From Levilactobacillus mulengensis (GTDB lineage: Bacteria; Bacillota; Bacilli; Lactobacillales; Lactobacillaceae), in assembly GCF_003946045.1 (NCBI RefSeq), contig NZ_RHNW01000002.1:186001-250000 (forward strand): a stretch of 64,000 bases of DNA, read 5' to 3'. Within the stretch, counting starts at the first letter, position 1, and every line of letters starts with the position of its first letter. The position numbers and the translations under genes are program-made. The notes beneath the pieces are model-generated. The model searched no databases and was not told where the DNA came from. It worked only from the letters and a program-made list of their open reading frames with translations. Shown here one piece after another: positions 8,364 to 17,091 of the stretch.

Positions 8364-8987
8364 ATGCAAATCTTTGATGTCACCGATGAGCGCTTTCGCC
8401 CATACGGCCGGATCGTTCACGCTGGCGACCTGGATGAACTGCTCACCAACCTCGCTGCCGTTCCCTATCCCGCTGAAAAGATGAAGTCCGTGGCCAACAA
8501 GACCTCCCTCGCCGATACCAAAGCGGCCCACCGGTTAGAGCAAACCTTCTTCGGTGGCCTGCCGACCGAGACCGGCTACTGCATCGGGCACAACCATCTT
8601 CTGAATAGTCTCGAATTCCACAGCAGTTCCGAAATCAACCTCGCCGCCACCGACCTGGTCCTGCTGTTGGGCAAACGCCAGGACATCCACGACGACCTGA
8701 CCTACGACACCGACCAGCTGGCCGCCTTCCTGATTCCTAAAGGCACGGCCATTGAACTCTACGCCACCACCCTGCACGCCGCGCCCTGTGAAGCCCCCGG
8801 CCAGGATGGCTGCCGTTGGCTAGTCATGTTGCCAGCCGGCACCAACCGCGACCTGGAATTTTCCGTCAACCATGACGACCCCCTGAATCGGCTTCTCTTC
8901 AAGACCAACACCTGGCTGCTGGCCCACCCGGACGCGCCCGTGGACGGCGCTTTCGCTGGCCTAGTCGGCGAGAACTTACGGGTTTAA
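8364..8987 (+). CDS. DUF4867 family cupin-like protein
   Basis: A 207-residue cytoplasmic protein, recognised from MQIFDVTDERFRPYGRI and its beta-rich core (GHNHLLNSLEFHSSSEINLA; ALIPKGTAIELYATTLHAAP-type cupin strands). The ATG at 8364 is 8 nt from GGAAGG; the ATG at 8355 is too close to be used. The family resembles ureidoglycolate-lyase/cupin proteins and is often near sugar genes in lactobacilli, but has no known reaction. It stands alone between terminators. Confidence 0.7.
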   Translation: MQIFDVTDERFRPYGRIVHAGDLDELLTNLAAVPYPAEKMKSVANKTSLADTKAAHRLEQTFFGGLPTETGYCIGHNHLLNSLEFHSSSEINLAATDLVLLLGKRQDIHDDLTYDTDQLAAFLIPKGTAIELYATTLHAAPCEAPGQDGCRWLVMLPAGTNRDLEFSVNHDDPLNRLLFKTNTWLLAHPDAPVDGAFAGLVGENLRV

Positions 8988-9002
8988 TCCTAACTTCTCA
9001 AT

Positions 9003-9041
9003 AAAAAATCGTGAACTGATTATCCCAGTCCACGATTTTTT
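9003..9041. terminator. Bidirectional terminator
   Basis: Eleven-bp AT-rich stem AAAAAATCGTG / CACGATTTTTT extended by ACTG/CAGT, between the convergent DUF4867 and pcp genes. Confidence 0.85.
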
Positions 9042-9062
9042 CTGTCCATCATTATCAAAAGC

Positions 9063-9710
9063 CTAATTCAACGTTCCCTCAATCGTCGCCACATCGCCCT
9101 GGCCGTCGCGTTCCACGATAGCCGTGATGGCCGCCGTAATCCCACGAACGTCATCCGCCAAGGACAAAGACGGTTGGCCCGGCTTAGTCGTCACCTGACT
9201 GGGGAGGAACGGGATGTGCATGAAGCCCGCCCGCAACTGCGGGAATTCCGTGGCGCGCAGGTACTGGACCTGGTACATGATGTGGTTGCAGACGTAGGTC
9301 CCCGCCGTGGTCGACACGCTGCTCGGCAGACCCGCCGCCCGAATGGCCCGGGCCATCGCCTTGACCGGCAGTTGGGTGAAGTACGCCGCGGCCCCATCCA
9401 CCTGAATTGGCTGATCAATCGGCTGTTGCCCAGCATTGTCTGGAATCCGCCCGTCATCTAAATTGATGGCGACCCGCTCCGGCGTCAAGGCCGCACGCCC
9501 ACCGGCCTGGCCAATATTTAACACGATATCTGGTTGTTCCGTCAAAATGGCCTGCCGCACCACCGTGGCACATTGCCCAAACACCGTGGGAATCTCCAGC
9601 TTCACGATGGCTGCGCCAGCAATCTCATCCGGTAGCTGGTTAACCGCGGCAATCGCTGGATTCGTAGGTTCGCCGCCAAATGGATCAAACCCTGTGACTA
9701 AAATTTTCAT
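9063..9710 (-). CDS. pcp: Pyrrolidone-carboxylate (pyroglutamyl) peptidase
   Basis: A 215-residue cysteine peptidase of family C15 that removes N-terminal pyroglutamate from peptides in the cytoplasm. It starts with the family signature [18 protein letters not shown]. The triad is visible: Glu in LTPERVAIN, Cys in TYVCNHIMY and His in GFMHIPFLP. The length is normal. GGAGG stands 8 nt before the ATG. It is monocistronic and part of the peptidolytic repertoire typical of lactic acid bacteria. Confidence 0.95.
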   Translation of the reverse strand: MKILVTGFDPFGGEPTNPAIAAVNQLPDEIAGAAIVKLEIPTVFGQCATVVRQAILTEQPDIVLNIGQAGGRAALTPERVAINLDDGRIPDNAGQQPIDQPIQVDGAAAYFTQLPVKAMARAIRAAGLPSSVSTTAGTYVCNHIMYQVQYLRATEFPQLRAGFMHIPFLPSQVTTKPGQPSLSLADDVRGITAAITAIVERDGQGDVATIEGTLN

Positions 9711-9774
9711 CTCATCGGCCTCCTATTATGAGTATTTGATGAGAATTATACGCCAGTTCCGCTAAAATTGCGCA

Positions 9775-9815
9775 AAAAATCAGGCAACCAACCCAACGTC
9801 GGCCACCTGATTTTT
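9775..9815 (-). terminator. Terminator after aga
   Basis: AAAAATCAGG (from 9775) pairs with CCTGATTTTT (to 9815), with a T-run on the minus strand, immediately after the alpha-galactosidase stop. Confidence 0.75.
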
Positions 9816-9822
9816 AATTCAC

Positions 9823-12042
9823 TTATTTTACAGCGTCAATCACAAACAACCGTGAGCTAAAGTCCGCCGACTCCTCGACGCCCTCCGTTGAAGCCAGGAG
9901 GTGCGGAATGAACAAACCGGCATGCATCAGCTCATCGCCGTAGTACACGTGCTGGTCGCCAGCCACCCGATACTGTTGGTCGGGCACCAGTCCCCGCAGA
10001 TACAGGCGGTTATAGGCTGGGTTAGGCCGGTTTAAAATTTGGTAGCGCGCCGCAATGGCATGGTGGCCGTCGGGACTGACGACCGCCCAGCTACCCACGT
10101 TGCCATCCCCGGTAAAGGGATTGTCGATGCGGTAGAACGCGCCTTGCTGGAACAACTCGCGGTGTTGCTTGTAGAACGCCACCTGTTCCTTGATGGCCGC
10201 CTTCTCTGCTGGCGAACATTTCGTCACGTCCAGCTCGTACCCCAGGTCGCCAAAGTAGGCCACGGCCGCCCGCGTTTCGATCGAGGTGATTCGCCCAGTC
10301 TGGTCGTTGGGTACGGCCGAGACGTGCGCGCCCATCATGGCTTGCGGATACCCGTATGAGGTGCCGTACTGAATTCGCAACCGCTCGATGGCATCGGTAT
10401 CGTCGCTGGTCCAGGCCTGTGGCGCGTAGGCCATCATGCCCAAGTCGAACCGGCCACCACCGGAGGCACAGGATTCGAACAGGACTTCTGGATAGTCCGT
10501 GGTCAGACGAGCGTACAGCCGGTAAACGCCCAGCATGTAGCGGTGGGTGAATTCCAGTTGCTGGTCGGCCGTCAGCGTGGCGCTGTAAGCTTCCGTGATG
10601 TTTCGGTTCATATCCCACTTGATGTAATCCAAATGGGCTTCCACAATCAATTTACTAATCTTGCCGTAGAGGTAATCGACCACGTCCGGATTGGCCATGT
10701 CGAGGACAAATTGGTTCCGTCCCGGCGTCTTCTCCCGGTGTGGCGCCACAACCAGCCATTCTGGATGGGCCCGGTACAGGTCACTATCGACGGAAATCAT
10801 TTCCGGTTCGAACCATAAGCCAAACTTGAGGTCCATGCCGTGAATCTGTTCGGCCAGGTGGGCAATGCCGTTCGGGAGCTTGGCGGCATAAACGTCCCAG
10901 TCCCCTAACGACGTGGTGTCATCGTCCCGGTGGCCGAACCAGCCGTCATCGAGGACAAACATCTCAATTCCCAATGCCTTGGCATCACTGGCAATCGCCG
11001 TGAGCTTGGCCTCGTCGAAGTTAAAGTAGGTGCCTTCCCAGTTGTTGATCAGCACGGGCCGGGGTTCCTGGGCAAACCGCGGATTGACCAGGTGATGCTG
11101 GTAGAAGGTCCCCATCTGCTGGCTCAGCTGATTCAGGCCGGCCGACGTGTAGCTCAGGATGGCTTCCGGCGTTTGAAAACTGCTCCCCGCCGTCAGTTGC
11201 CAGCCAAATTCGGTCGGGTTGATACCGGTCAAAATCCGGGCGGCGCCGTAGGAATCCACCTCAATTTGGTCCAGGAAGTTCCCGGAGTAGACCAGGTTCA
11301 AGCCAATCGCCGCCCCCTGATCCTCGGTCGTTTCCGGACGAGCCAAGGCGATGAAGGGGTTCTGTTGTGGACTGGAGGCGCCCCGCAAACTGCCAATGCT
11401 CTGGGTGCCGCTGTGTAACGGCGACCGCACCAGGTGGCGTTCGCGCGCCCAGCTCCCAGAGAACTGGAGCAGATCATACTTCGCGTCCAGCAAGTCCAGC
11501 TGGAGGCTCAGGGCGCGGTCCAGCATCACCGTCTGTTCACCCTGGTTATCAAACTTGGCACTGCGCACAATCACATCTTGGTTGGGGAACACGGCGTAAC
11601 TCAGCGTCAACGTGACGCCATTCACCGCATCCTTCAGGGTAACCAACAACGTCTGGGCGCCGTCGTCTGAATCGTCAAAGGTCGCTGGTAAATCAACCAG
11701 TCGCTGCTTGCCATCAATAATTTCATAATCCTGATACTGAAATTCACTGATGCGGCTGCCATCCGGTCCCGTAATCTGAAACGCCGGGTCGCGATAATCA
11801 CCCTTGCCCAGGCTAGCAAATTCCTGCTTCAGCGTTTCCGGTTGAAAATCTGGTTTATCCAACCGCCAGGCCGGGGCAGCCCCGTGAACCTCACGAACCA
11901 TCAGCTCAGGATAAGCGGCCTGGTCGTGGATGCGCGGGCCGTAATAGAGTTGGCCCAATTCCCCATTTTCCATCACATGAAAAACATAACTACTGTGGGC
12001 CGTTTGCAGGTGAAATTGGTGCTGGTTAACTAAGATTGACAT
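9823..12042 (-). CDS. aga: Alpha-galactosidase, GH36
   Basis: A 739-residue cytosolic enzyme releasing terminal alpha-galactose from melibiose, raffinose and stachyose. The N-terminal beta-sandwich is followed by the (beta/alpha)8 barrel: FVLDDGWFGHRDDD, the nucleophile in YIKWDMNRN (Asp ~477) and the acid/base in WTSDDTDAIERL (Asp ~547), matching the usual GH36 tetrameric enzyme layout. The ATG at 12042 has GGGAG at 8 nt; the 22 extra upstream codons lack such a site. A perfect cre site lies 52 nt upstream, so glucose repression is expected. A PucR-type regulator and HxlR regulator are divergent from it. Confidence 0.93.
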   Translation of the reverse strand: MSILVNQHQFHLQTAHSSYVFHVMENGELGQLYYGPRIHDQAAYPELMVREVHGAAPAWRLDKPDFQPETLKQEFASLGKGDYRDPAFQITGPDGSRISEFQYQDYEIIDGKQRLVDLPATFDDSDDGAQTLLVTLKDAVNGVTLTLSYAVFPNQDVIVRSAKFDNQGEQTVMLDRALSLQLDLLDAKYDLLQFSGSWARERHLVRSPLHSGTQSIGSLRGASSPQQNPFIALARPETTEDQGAAIGLNLVYSGNFLDQIEVDSYGAARILTGINPTEFGWQLTAGSSFQTPEAILSYTSAGLNQLSQQMGTFYQHHLVNPRFAQEPRPVLINNWEGTYFNFDEAKLTAIASDAKALGIEMFVLDDGWFGHRDDDTTSLGDWDVYAAKLPNGIAHLAEQIHGMDLKFGLWFEPEMISVDSDLYRAHPEWLVVAPHREKTPGRNQFVLDMANPDVVDYLYGKISKLIVEAHLDYIKWDMNRNITEAYSATLTADQQLEFTHRYMLGVYRLYARLTTDYPEVLFESCASGGGRFDLGMMAYAPQAWTSDDTDAIERLRIQYGTSYGYPQAMMGAHVSAVPNDQTGRITSIETRAAVAYFGDLGYELDVTKCSPAEKAAIKEQVAFYKQHRELFQQGAFYRIDNPFTGDGNVGSWAVVSPDGHHAIAARYQILNRPNPAYNRLYLRGLVPDQQYRVAGDQHVYYGDELMHAGLFIPHLLASTEGVEESADFSSRLFVIDAVK

Positions 12043-12093
12043 GATTGTGCTCCCTTCAATTGTTTTAACTGCTGTACCTATCGTAGCATATTT

Positions 12094-12107
12094 TGTAAGC
12101 GCTGACA
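12094..12107 (-). promoter_or_regulatory. cre site of aga
   Basis: TGTAAGCGCTGACA matches the CcpA consensus TGWNANCGNTNWCA at all positions. It lies ~50-65 bp upstream of the aga start, close to the promoter. Confidence 0.8.
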
Positions 12108-12333
12108 TCTCGAACTAAACAACTCCCGAGTGACACAACAATCACCACCGTCGTTCAGGAATCAATCCATTTTCTCGCCAGCAAGCGTCGTCTCAGTGGA
12201 CAAGTTGCCCACTAAATGCTAAGCTATTTTTCAGCTAAGCGTGATGACAACGCTGTTATATCAAGTATCAAGCGGCAATAGTGACCACCTAATTATAAAA
12301 TTAATAGGCACTCTGCACACCGGAGGAATAATT

Positions 12334-13353
12334 TTGACAAACGAAACATTTTTACTGAACGCCATTCAATGTGCCTCACTCGACCAACTCATGGGGTTGA
12401 TTGGAACTTACTTAGAACAACCCGTTTCAATTGTGGACCAAGCCGGCACGACTATTAGCCAGAGCCCATCCGCCATCACCCAACCCGATCAGTCACGCAC
12501 CCGGATTCTGTTAGATCCCCAAGCGCTGCACCCCTGGTACCTGGTCCGGGCGCAGCCCCAAACCATCCCCGCAGACCAACTGCGGCTTGCCTTGCAGGTC
12601 ATCAACAACTTCACCGACCGGTACGCGCTCAATCCCAATCAGCGCGAGGTCAACGCGGTGCTGGCGCAGCTCTTACAGTCGCCCGCTCAAGCAGACACCC
12701 ACCTGCTCCGGTCACTCATCACCGACAAAATTGTCTGCGTCACGGTGACCGCCGAGCCGGGAACCGCCCATCCAGCCGAACTGGTGACCGCCCTACAGAC
12801 TTTAGCGGCCCCACTGCCCCTGACCGAAACGTCAGCCGGCCTGGTTCTCCTTCTGTCAGCCAGTCAATTACCCCAAACCCAGGCCGTTTTGACCAAGCTG
12901 GGTAAGCAGACCCACCACGTCTTCTTCATTTCGGAGCCCTACGAAGACGTGGCCCAGACGCCCGAATTTCTCAGCATCTGTCGCCAGGCCGAACAGATTG
13001 CCCGGCGTTTAGGAACGGTCACGGTGCTCAACCCCACGCAAAAGTACAACATCTACATCATTTTGGACCACGTGGACAACGGCAAACTACTCAAGAACAC
13101 TATGTGCACGCAGCTACTCACGTTAAAGCAGTATGACGAGGCCCACCACGCCGCGCTCTTCAACACGCTGTACGCCTACCTGGAGAACGACTGTCACGTC
13201 ACCAAGACGGCGGCCAAGCTACACTTACACCGCAACAGCCTGGGCAAGCGACTCACCAAGATTCAAGCCCTGATCGACATCGACTTTGACAATCCCGACC
13301 GGACCTTTGGCATGCGTCTCAGCTACCGGCTTTTCAATTACCTAGCACTCTAA
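12334..13353 (+). CDS. PucR/CdaR-type helix-turn-helix regulator
   Basis: A 339-residue regulator starting at TTG (12334) with GGAGGA 6 nt upstream; the in-frame ATG at 12241 has no ribosome binding site. The last ~60 residues carry the PucR C-terminal HTH (FNTLYAYLENDCHVTKTAAKLHLHRNSLGKRLTKI). The N-terminal part resembles a ligand-sensing domain (SIVDQAGTTISQSP). Family members activate purine, amino acid or sugar catabolic genes. It is divergent from aga and 20 nt upstream of an HxlR gene, probably in one operon with it. Control of aga is a reasonable guess, not shown. Confidence 0.8.
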   Translation: MTNETFLLNAIQCASLDQLMGLIGTYLEQPVSIVDQAGTTISQSPSAITQPDQSRTRILLDPQALHPWYLVRAQPQTIPADQLRLALQVINNFTDRYALNPNQREVNAVLAQLLQSPAQADTHLLRSLITDKIVCVTVTAEPGTAHPAELVTALQTLAAPLPLTETSAGLVLLLSASQLPQTQAVLTKLGKQTHHVFFISEPYEDVAQTPEFLSICRQAEQIARRLGTVTVLNPTQKYNIYIILDHVDNGKLLKNTMCTQLLTLKQYDEAHHAALFNTLYAYLENDCHVTKTAAKLHLHRNSLGKRLTKIQALIDIDFDNPDRTFGMRLSYRLFNYLAL

Positions 13354-13373
13354 TCACGAAAGGATCCTGCCTC

Positions 13374-13688
13374 ATGGCATTAACGCAACTAAATTTGGGT
13401 AGCGAACTGGGCTTAGAGGTGCTCCACCAACGCTGGTACGCCTTGATTCTGTACCAACTCGATTCCGCCCCCACGGACTTCATGGAGCTTCGCCGGACCG
13501 TCCGCGGTATTTCCACGTTCAACCTCTTGCTCCGTCTTAAAAAGTTGACCGAGCTGGGCCTGATTGAAACTATCCCCGAAGACGACTACAGTTACCGACT
13601 GACCACTGACGGCGCCACGTTTCACACGATTCTAACGACGCTGGAGGACTGGGGCAATCTGCAGCTGACCCGCGAACTTTCTCGCTAA
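13374..13688 (+). CDS. HxlR-family winged-helix regulator
   Basis: A 104-residue protein fitting the HxlR pattern: an N-terminal helix ending in HQRWYALILYQL, then FMELRRTVRGISTFNLLLRLKKLTELGLIE and the wing with SYRLTTDG. HxlR proteins bind DNA as dimers and often respond to electrophiles. The typical N-terminal Cys is missing, so thiol-based sensing is unlikely. AAAGGA lies upstream of the ATG. It follows the PucR-type gene with 20 nt and ends at a strong terminator. Confidence 0.8.
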   Translation: MALTQLNLGSELGLEVLHQRWYALILYQLDSAPTDFMELRRTVRGISTFNLLLRLKKLTELGLIETIPEDDYSYRLTTDGATFHTILTTLEDWGNLQLTRELSR

Positions 13689-13720
13689 ATTCCAGTTCAA
13701 CATCCTATTTGAATACGCCA

Positions 13721-13757
13721 AAAGCGGTTGGACGCACCACATGCCAACCGCTTTTTT
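13721..13757. terminator. Bidirectional terminator
   Basis: Eleven-bp stem AAAGCGGTTGG / CCAACCGCTTT followed by TTT, between convergent genes. Confidence 0.9.
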
Positions 13758-13767
13758 GACGTCATTT

Positions 13768-15204
13768 TTACTTGTCACTCTCGTCCTTGTTCCAAGTCTT
13801 TTCTAGTTCAGTCACGATTTCCGCATGCTTTTCTTCGGTAATCTTGACCTTCTTCAGGAAGATGAACGTCCCAATCAGCACGGCAATTGCTGGTCCGACC
13901 ACCATGATTAGCTTAAAGGTCATGACGTTGCTGGCGGTAATGTCGGTCACTTTGGCGTTTCCAGACATCCCGGCAAGGACGGCCGTCATACCCGTAATCC
14001 CAGTAACCACGGCGCCGGCACACTTATCAATCAGTGGACGCACGGAAAGCACCAGGGATTCGTCCCGGTGACCCAACTTCAGTTGCCCGTATTCCACGAT
14101 ATCGGTGAAAGTCATCAGCACAACCAGGAAGATCAGCGGTTGTGGCAGGTTAAACAGCGCACCCGCTAAGATGACCAGCCAAACGTTCTTGTCGGCAAAG
14201 GAGAACAGGGCCAACGCAACTAAGAGAATCACGATACAGGACACGAACACGTTCCGCCGCTTAAATTTCTTGGCTAAGGCTGGGAACATGGAAACGGCTA
14301 ACAGACCGATGACCATGTTGGCCATCCCCAGAATGGAGAACATCGCCGCGTGACCCAACACGTAGGTGAAGTAGTACAGCATCAGGGAGTTGGTCAGGTA
14401 AGCGCCCATCCCGTAGAGCAGGTAGGCAAAGGACAACCACATCAGTTGGTCGTTGTGAACCAGGACACCAAGCACTTGCTTGAAGCCAGTTTCTTCCTTG
14501 TTTTCCCGCAGTGGTGATTCCACTTCACGAGTTCCAATCCCAATAGAAAGCGCTCCCAAAATTGCGATAATGGCAGCGATAGCGGCATAGATAAACCACC
14601 CACGGGAGTCCCCGGTTCCCCCTTCATTACTCTTAGAGAAGAAGAGGATGACCGGAATAATGGTCACGGTCACGATGGTTCCACCTAAGGTTGAGCCAAT
14701 CCGTGCAATGGTTGCGGTCTTTTCCCGTTCCAGGGAATCAAAGGACAGTGCGGGTAACATGGACCACAGACCGATATCTTTGAATGAGAAGAAGATATCC
14801 ATGATGATGTAAATAAAGGTGAAGACAAACAGGTACATGAATGGGCTTTCCGTCAGACCCCAGAGGTTACTGAACAGCAGCATCATGCAGACCCCGGAAA
14901 TCAAGGTCCCAATGATCACCCACGGCTTGAACTTGCCCCATTTGGTATTCGTCTTATCAATCGTATTCCCAATGAAGGGGTCGATAAACAGTTCGGCAAT
15001 CCGCAGAACAAAGATAATGGTCGTCATAATCCCGATCATTCGGTTGTTGGCGGCGGTATCGCTCCCGTTAAATAAGTGATTGGTCACGAACATAATAAAA
15101 TAGCTATTCATGACTTGATTAAACAAATCGTGACCAAAGGCCCCAAAGGCATACGTGGTTCGCGTTAAAATCTTATTTTGATTGACGTTCTGTTCCATTT
15201 CCAT
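13768..15204 (-). CDS. GPH-family glycoside/pentoside:cation symporter
   Basis: A 478-residue protein of the glycoside-pentoside-hexuronide subfamily of MFS with ~12 membrane helices. Family hallmarks are the early YAFGAFGHDLFNQ segment and FIDPFIGNTIDKTNTKWGKFKPW (helix 2-3 loop). It lies 27 nt behind a GH31 glycosidase gene, so the operon most likely imports an alpha-glycoside (isoprimeverose-like alpha-xyloside or alpha-galactoside) and hydrolyses it inside the cell. There is no C-terminal IIA domain, unlike LacS/RafP. GAGG precedes the ATG by 8 nt. Confidence 0.88.
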   Translation of the reverse strand: MEMEQNVNQNKILTRTTYAFGAFGHDLFNQVMNSYFIMFVTNHLFNGSDTAANNRMIGIMTTIIFVLRIAELFIDPFIGNTIDKTNTKWGKFKPWVIIGTLISGVCMMLLFSNLWGLTESPFMYLFVFTFIYIIMDIFFSFKDIGLWSMLPALSFDSLEREKTATIARIGSTLGGTIVTVTIIPVILFFSKSNEGGTGDSRGWFIYAAIAAIIAILGALSIGIGTREVESPLRENKEETGFKQVLGVLVHNDQLMWLSFAYLLYGMGAYLTNSLMLYYFTYVLGHAAMFSILGMANMVIGLLAVSMFPALAKKFKRRNVFVSCIVILLVALALFSFADKNVWLVILAGALFNLPQPLIFLVVLMTFTDIVEYGQLKLGHRDESLVLSVRPLIDKCAGAVVTGITGMTAVLAGMSGNAKVTDITASNVMTFKLIMVVGPAIAVLIGTFIFLKKVKITEEKHAEIVTELEKTWNKDESDK

Positions 15205-15231
15205 GCTTTCATCCTCGATTCTATCAATTAA

Positions 15232-16791
15232 TTACAGACGCCGATAAGCGGGTAAACTACTGAGCGTAACGGGCACGTCCACTTCAGCCGGACCAGTGAT
15301 GGTTGCGGCGGTCTCGTCCGTCACGGACTGCCACTGTCCCGCTGGGAAATACACGGACTTGGTCGTCGCGTGGGCTTCCAAGACGGGCGCCACTAGCAAG
15401 GCGGGGCCAAGCTTAAATTGGGTCTTCAGGTAAGCTTGGGGCGTCTCTGGATGGTCATAAGCCATCGTTTGCACAATCGGTTCCCCGGTTTTAGCAGCGT
15501 GCTCGGCTAATTTAATAATGGTGGGCGCGAATTGTTGATGCAGATCAGCTGTTTGCCGACAAATGTCTAGATGTTCCTGATCTAAGACCCGCCACGGTGC
15601 TAAGGAGAATTGCATCATCGGCATCAACGCGGAGCACTGTGCCGAGCGCACGATGAGCTCTTGGTCGAAGGTCTCGAGGGATTTCAGACTGCCAATCTCC
15701 CCGCCACCAATCATGTCAGGACAACTGAAGTAATACCCCATCAGCCCCTGCGCAATGGTATCCGGAATCAATTCGGACAACCCCTGCTCGCCCCAGACAA
15801 ATTGCTTATCCTGTAAGCGGTTTACTAGCGGTGCACCTTGATTCTTGTAGAGGGCCCGGAACTCATTGTAAGGGAACTCCTTGCCAAACTTGCCCCACAA
15901 CTCGGTCTGCTGGACTGGAGATAAATTCATGTGGGACACGTCATCGTCCCGGTAGAAGTAGCTATCGCCGGCATCCAATTTGAACCCGTCTACCCCAGTG
16001 GTTTCCTGGAGATTTTGCAACGTTTCCTTGAACCATTGATAGGTGGCCGGGTTGCTGAGATCCAGAATAGCGCTGTAGCCGTTCCACCATTCACGAACGA
16101 CTGGCTTCCCATCAGGGCGTTTCAACAGCATATCCCGGTCCCGCAAATCACGGAACTCTGGTGAATCTGGGCTGACAAATGGGCACGCCCAGACCATCAC
16201 CTTAAAGCCCAAAGTATGTAGCTCCTGAATCATTGCTGGGGCATCTGGGAACTTCCGCGCCGAGAATTCCCACCGACCATAGTAATCCGCCCACAAATCA
16301 TCGATCATGATGATGCCGGCCGGAAAGCCGTTAGCCACAATGCTGTGTGCATAGGCTAAAATGTCGGTCTGGTTCTGCTGGTACAACAGCTCCATCCAAG
16401 TATTCCACTGGGGGAGCTCGAAGAACTCTTGTGGTGGCAGACTGCCTAACGCAAACGTGTGCTGTGCCAGCCACTGCTGTGCCCCCTTGAGACCATCATT
16501 GCCCGCAACTAAATTGACGTGGTCTTGCGTGACAACGCTCAGGCGGTCCCCACTAACTGTCAGTGAAAATGGCGTCTGACTGGTCAAGACGCGACCCTTG
16601 GACGAAATGAAGGCTGACGCCACCTGATTGTACGTTTCCAGGTGGAACAGGTCTAAGGTGTACAAACTCCCTTTGGTCAAGGGATACTGTGAACCAGCAA
16701 AAATGTCGCCCCCATACCACTCCTCTCCGGTTAAAATCTCAATTTGAAGTGGTTGCTTTAGGTTGGTCGTTAATTCGTTGACAGTGATCAT
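15232..16791 (-). CDS. GH31 family alpha-glycosidase (xylosidase/galactosidase-like)
   Basis: A 519-residue GH31 barrel protein: IIMIDDLWADYYGRWEF, MVWACPFVSPDSPEFR, the nucleophile motif VDGFKLDAGDSYFY, and FVWGEQGLSE further on. It is much shorter than classical XylS/YicI alpha-xylosidases (~770 residues), lacking most of the N- and C-terminal beta domains, and resembles compact GH31 members for which alpha-galactosidase activity is also known. No signal peptide is present, so it acts on imported sugar. The ATG at 16791 has AAGGA 8 nt before. It is the first gene of an operon with the GPH symporter. Exact specificity is unassigned. Confidence 0.8.
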   Translation of the reverse strand: MITVNELTTNLKQPLQIEILTGEEWYGGDIFAGSQYPLTKGSLYTLDLFHLETYNQVASAFISSKGRVLTSQTPFSLTVSGDRLSVVTQDHVNLVAGNDGLKGAQQWLAQHTFALGSLPPQEFFELPQWNTWMELLYQQNQTDILAYAHSIVANGFPAGIIMIDDLWADYYGRWEFSARKFPDAPAMIQELHTLGFKVMVWACPFVSPDSPEFRDLRDRDMLLKRPDGKPVVREWWNGYSAILDLSNPATYQWFKETLQNLQETTGVDGFKLDAGDSYFYRDDDVSHMNLSPVQQTELWGKFGKEFPYNEFRALYKNQGAPLVNRLQDKQFVWGEQGLSELIPDTIAQGLMGYYFSCPDMIGGGEIGSLKSLETFDQELIVRSAQCSALMPMMQFSLAPWRVLDQEHLDICRQTADLHQQFAPTIIKLAEHAAKTGEPIVQTMAYDHPETPQAYLKTQFKLGPALLVAPVLEAHATTKSVYFPAGQWQSVTDETAATITGPAEVDVPVTLSSLPAYRRL

Positions 16792-16873
16792 CACAAAATT
16801 CCTTTCCAATGCTAATTTTTAAAACCCGACTCCGCACACATCATATCGAATGAAACGGCAAAATGACAGTAAA

Positions 16874-16888
16874 GTGAATCGCTTTCAT
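16874..16888 (-). promoter_or_regulatory. Partial cre-like site upstream of the GH31 operon
   Basis: ATGAAAGCGATTCAC fits 13 of 15 positions of WTGNAANCGNWNNCW; the last two conserved positions fail. It lies ~85 bp upstream of the glycosidase start, in the 300-bp divergent region, where I see no other clear element. Confidence 0.35.
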
Positions 16889-17091
16889 TTGACCCCCCAA
16901 GACATCCTACCCCATAATTAGTTAAATCACTTGCTTTACCGGTCTAAAACGAACGCTATGTATTGATTCCGTATGCTTTCTGTATCATTTTCATTAACCC
17001 TACTGACTTTGTAAACTAGGTCGGTTATGATGAAAACGTACCTGAAAGTTGAAAATGACTCGACACGTTCAAGATGAAAGGCGGAATTTTC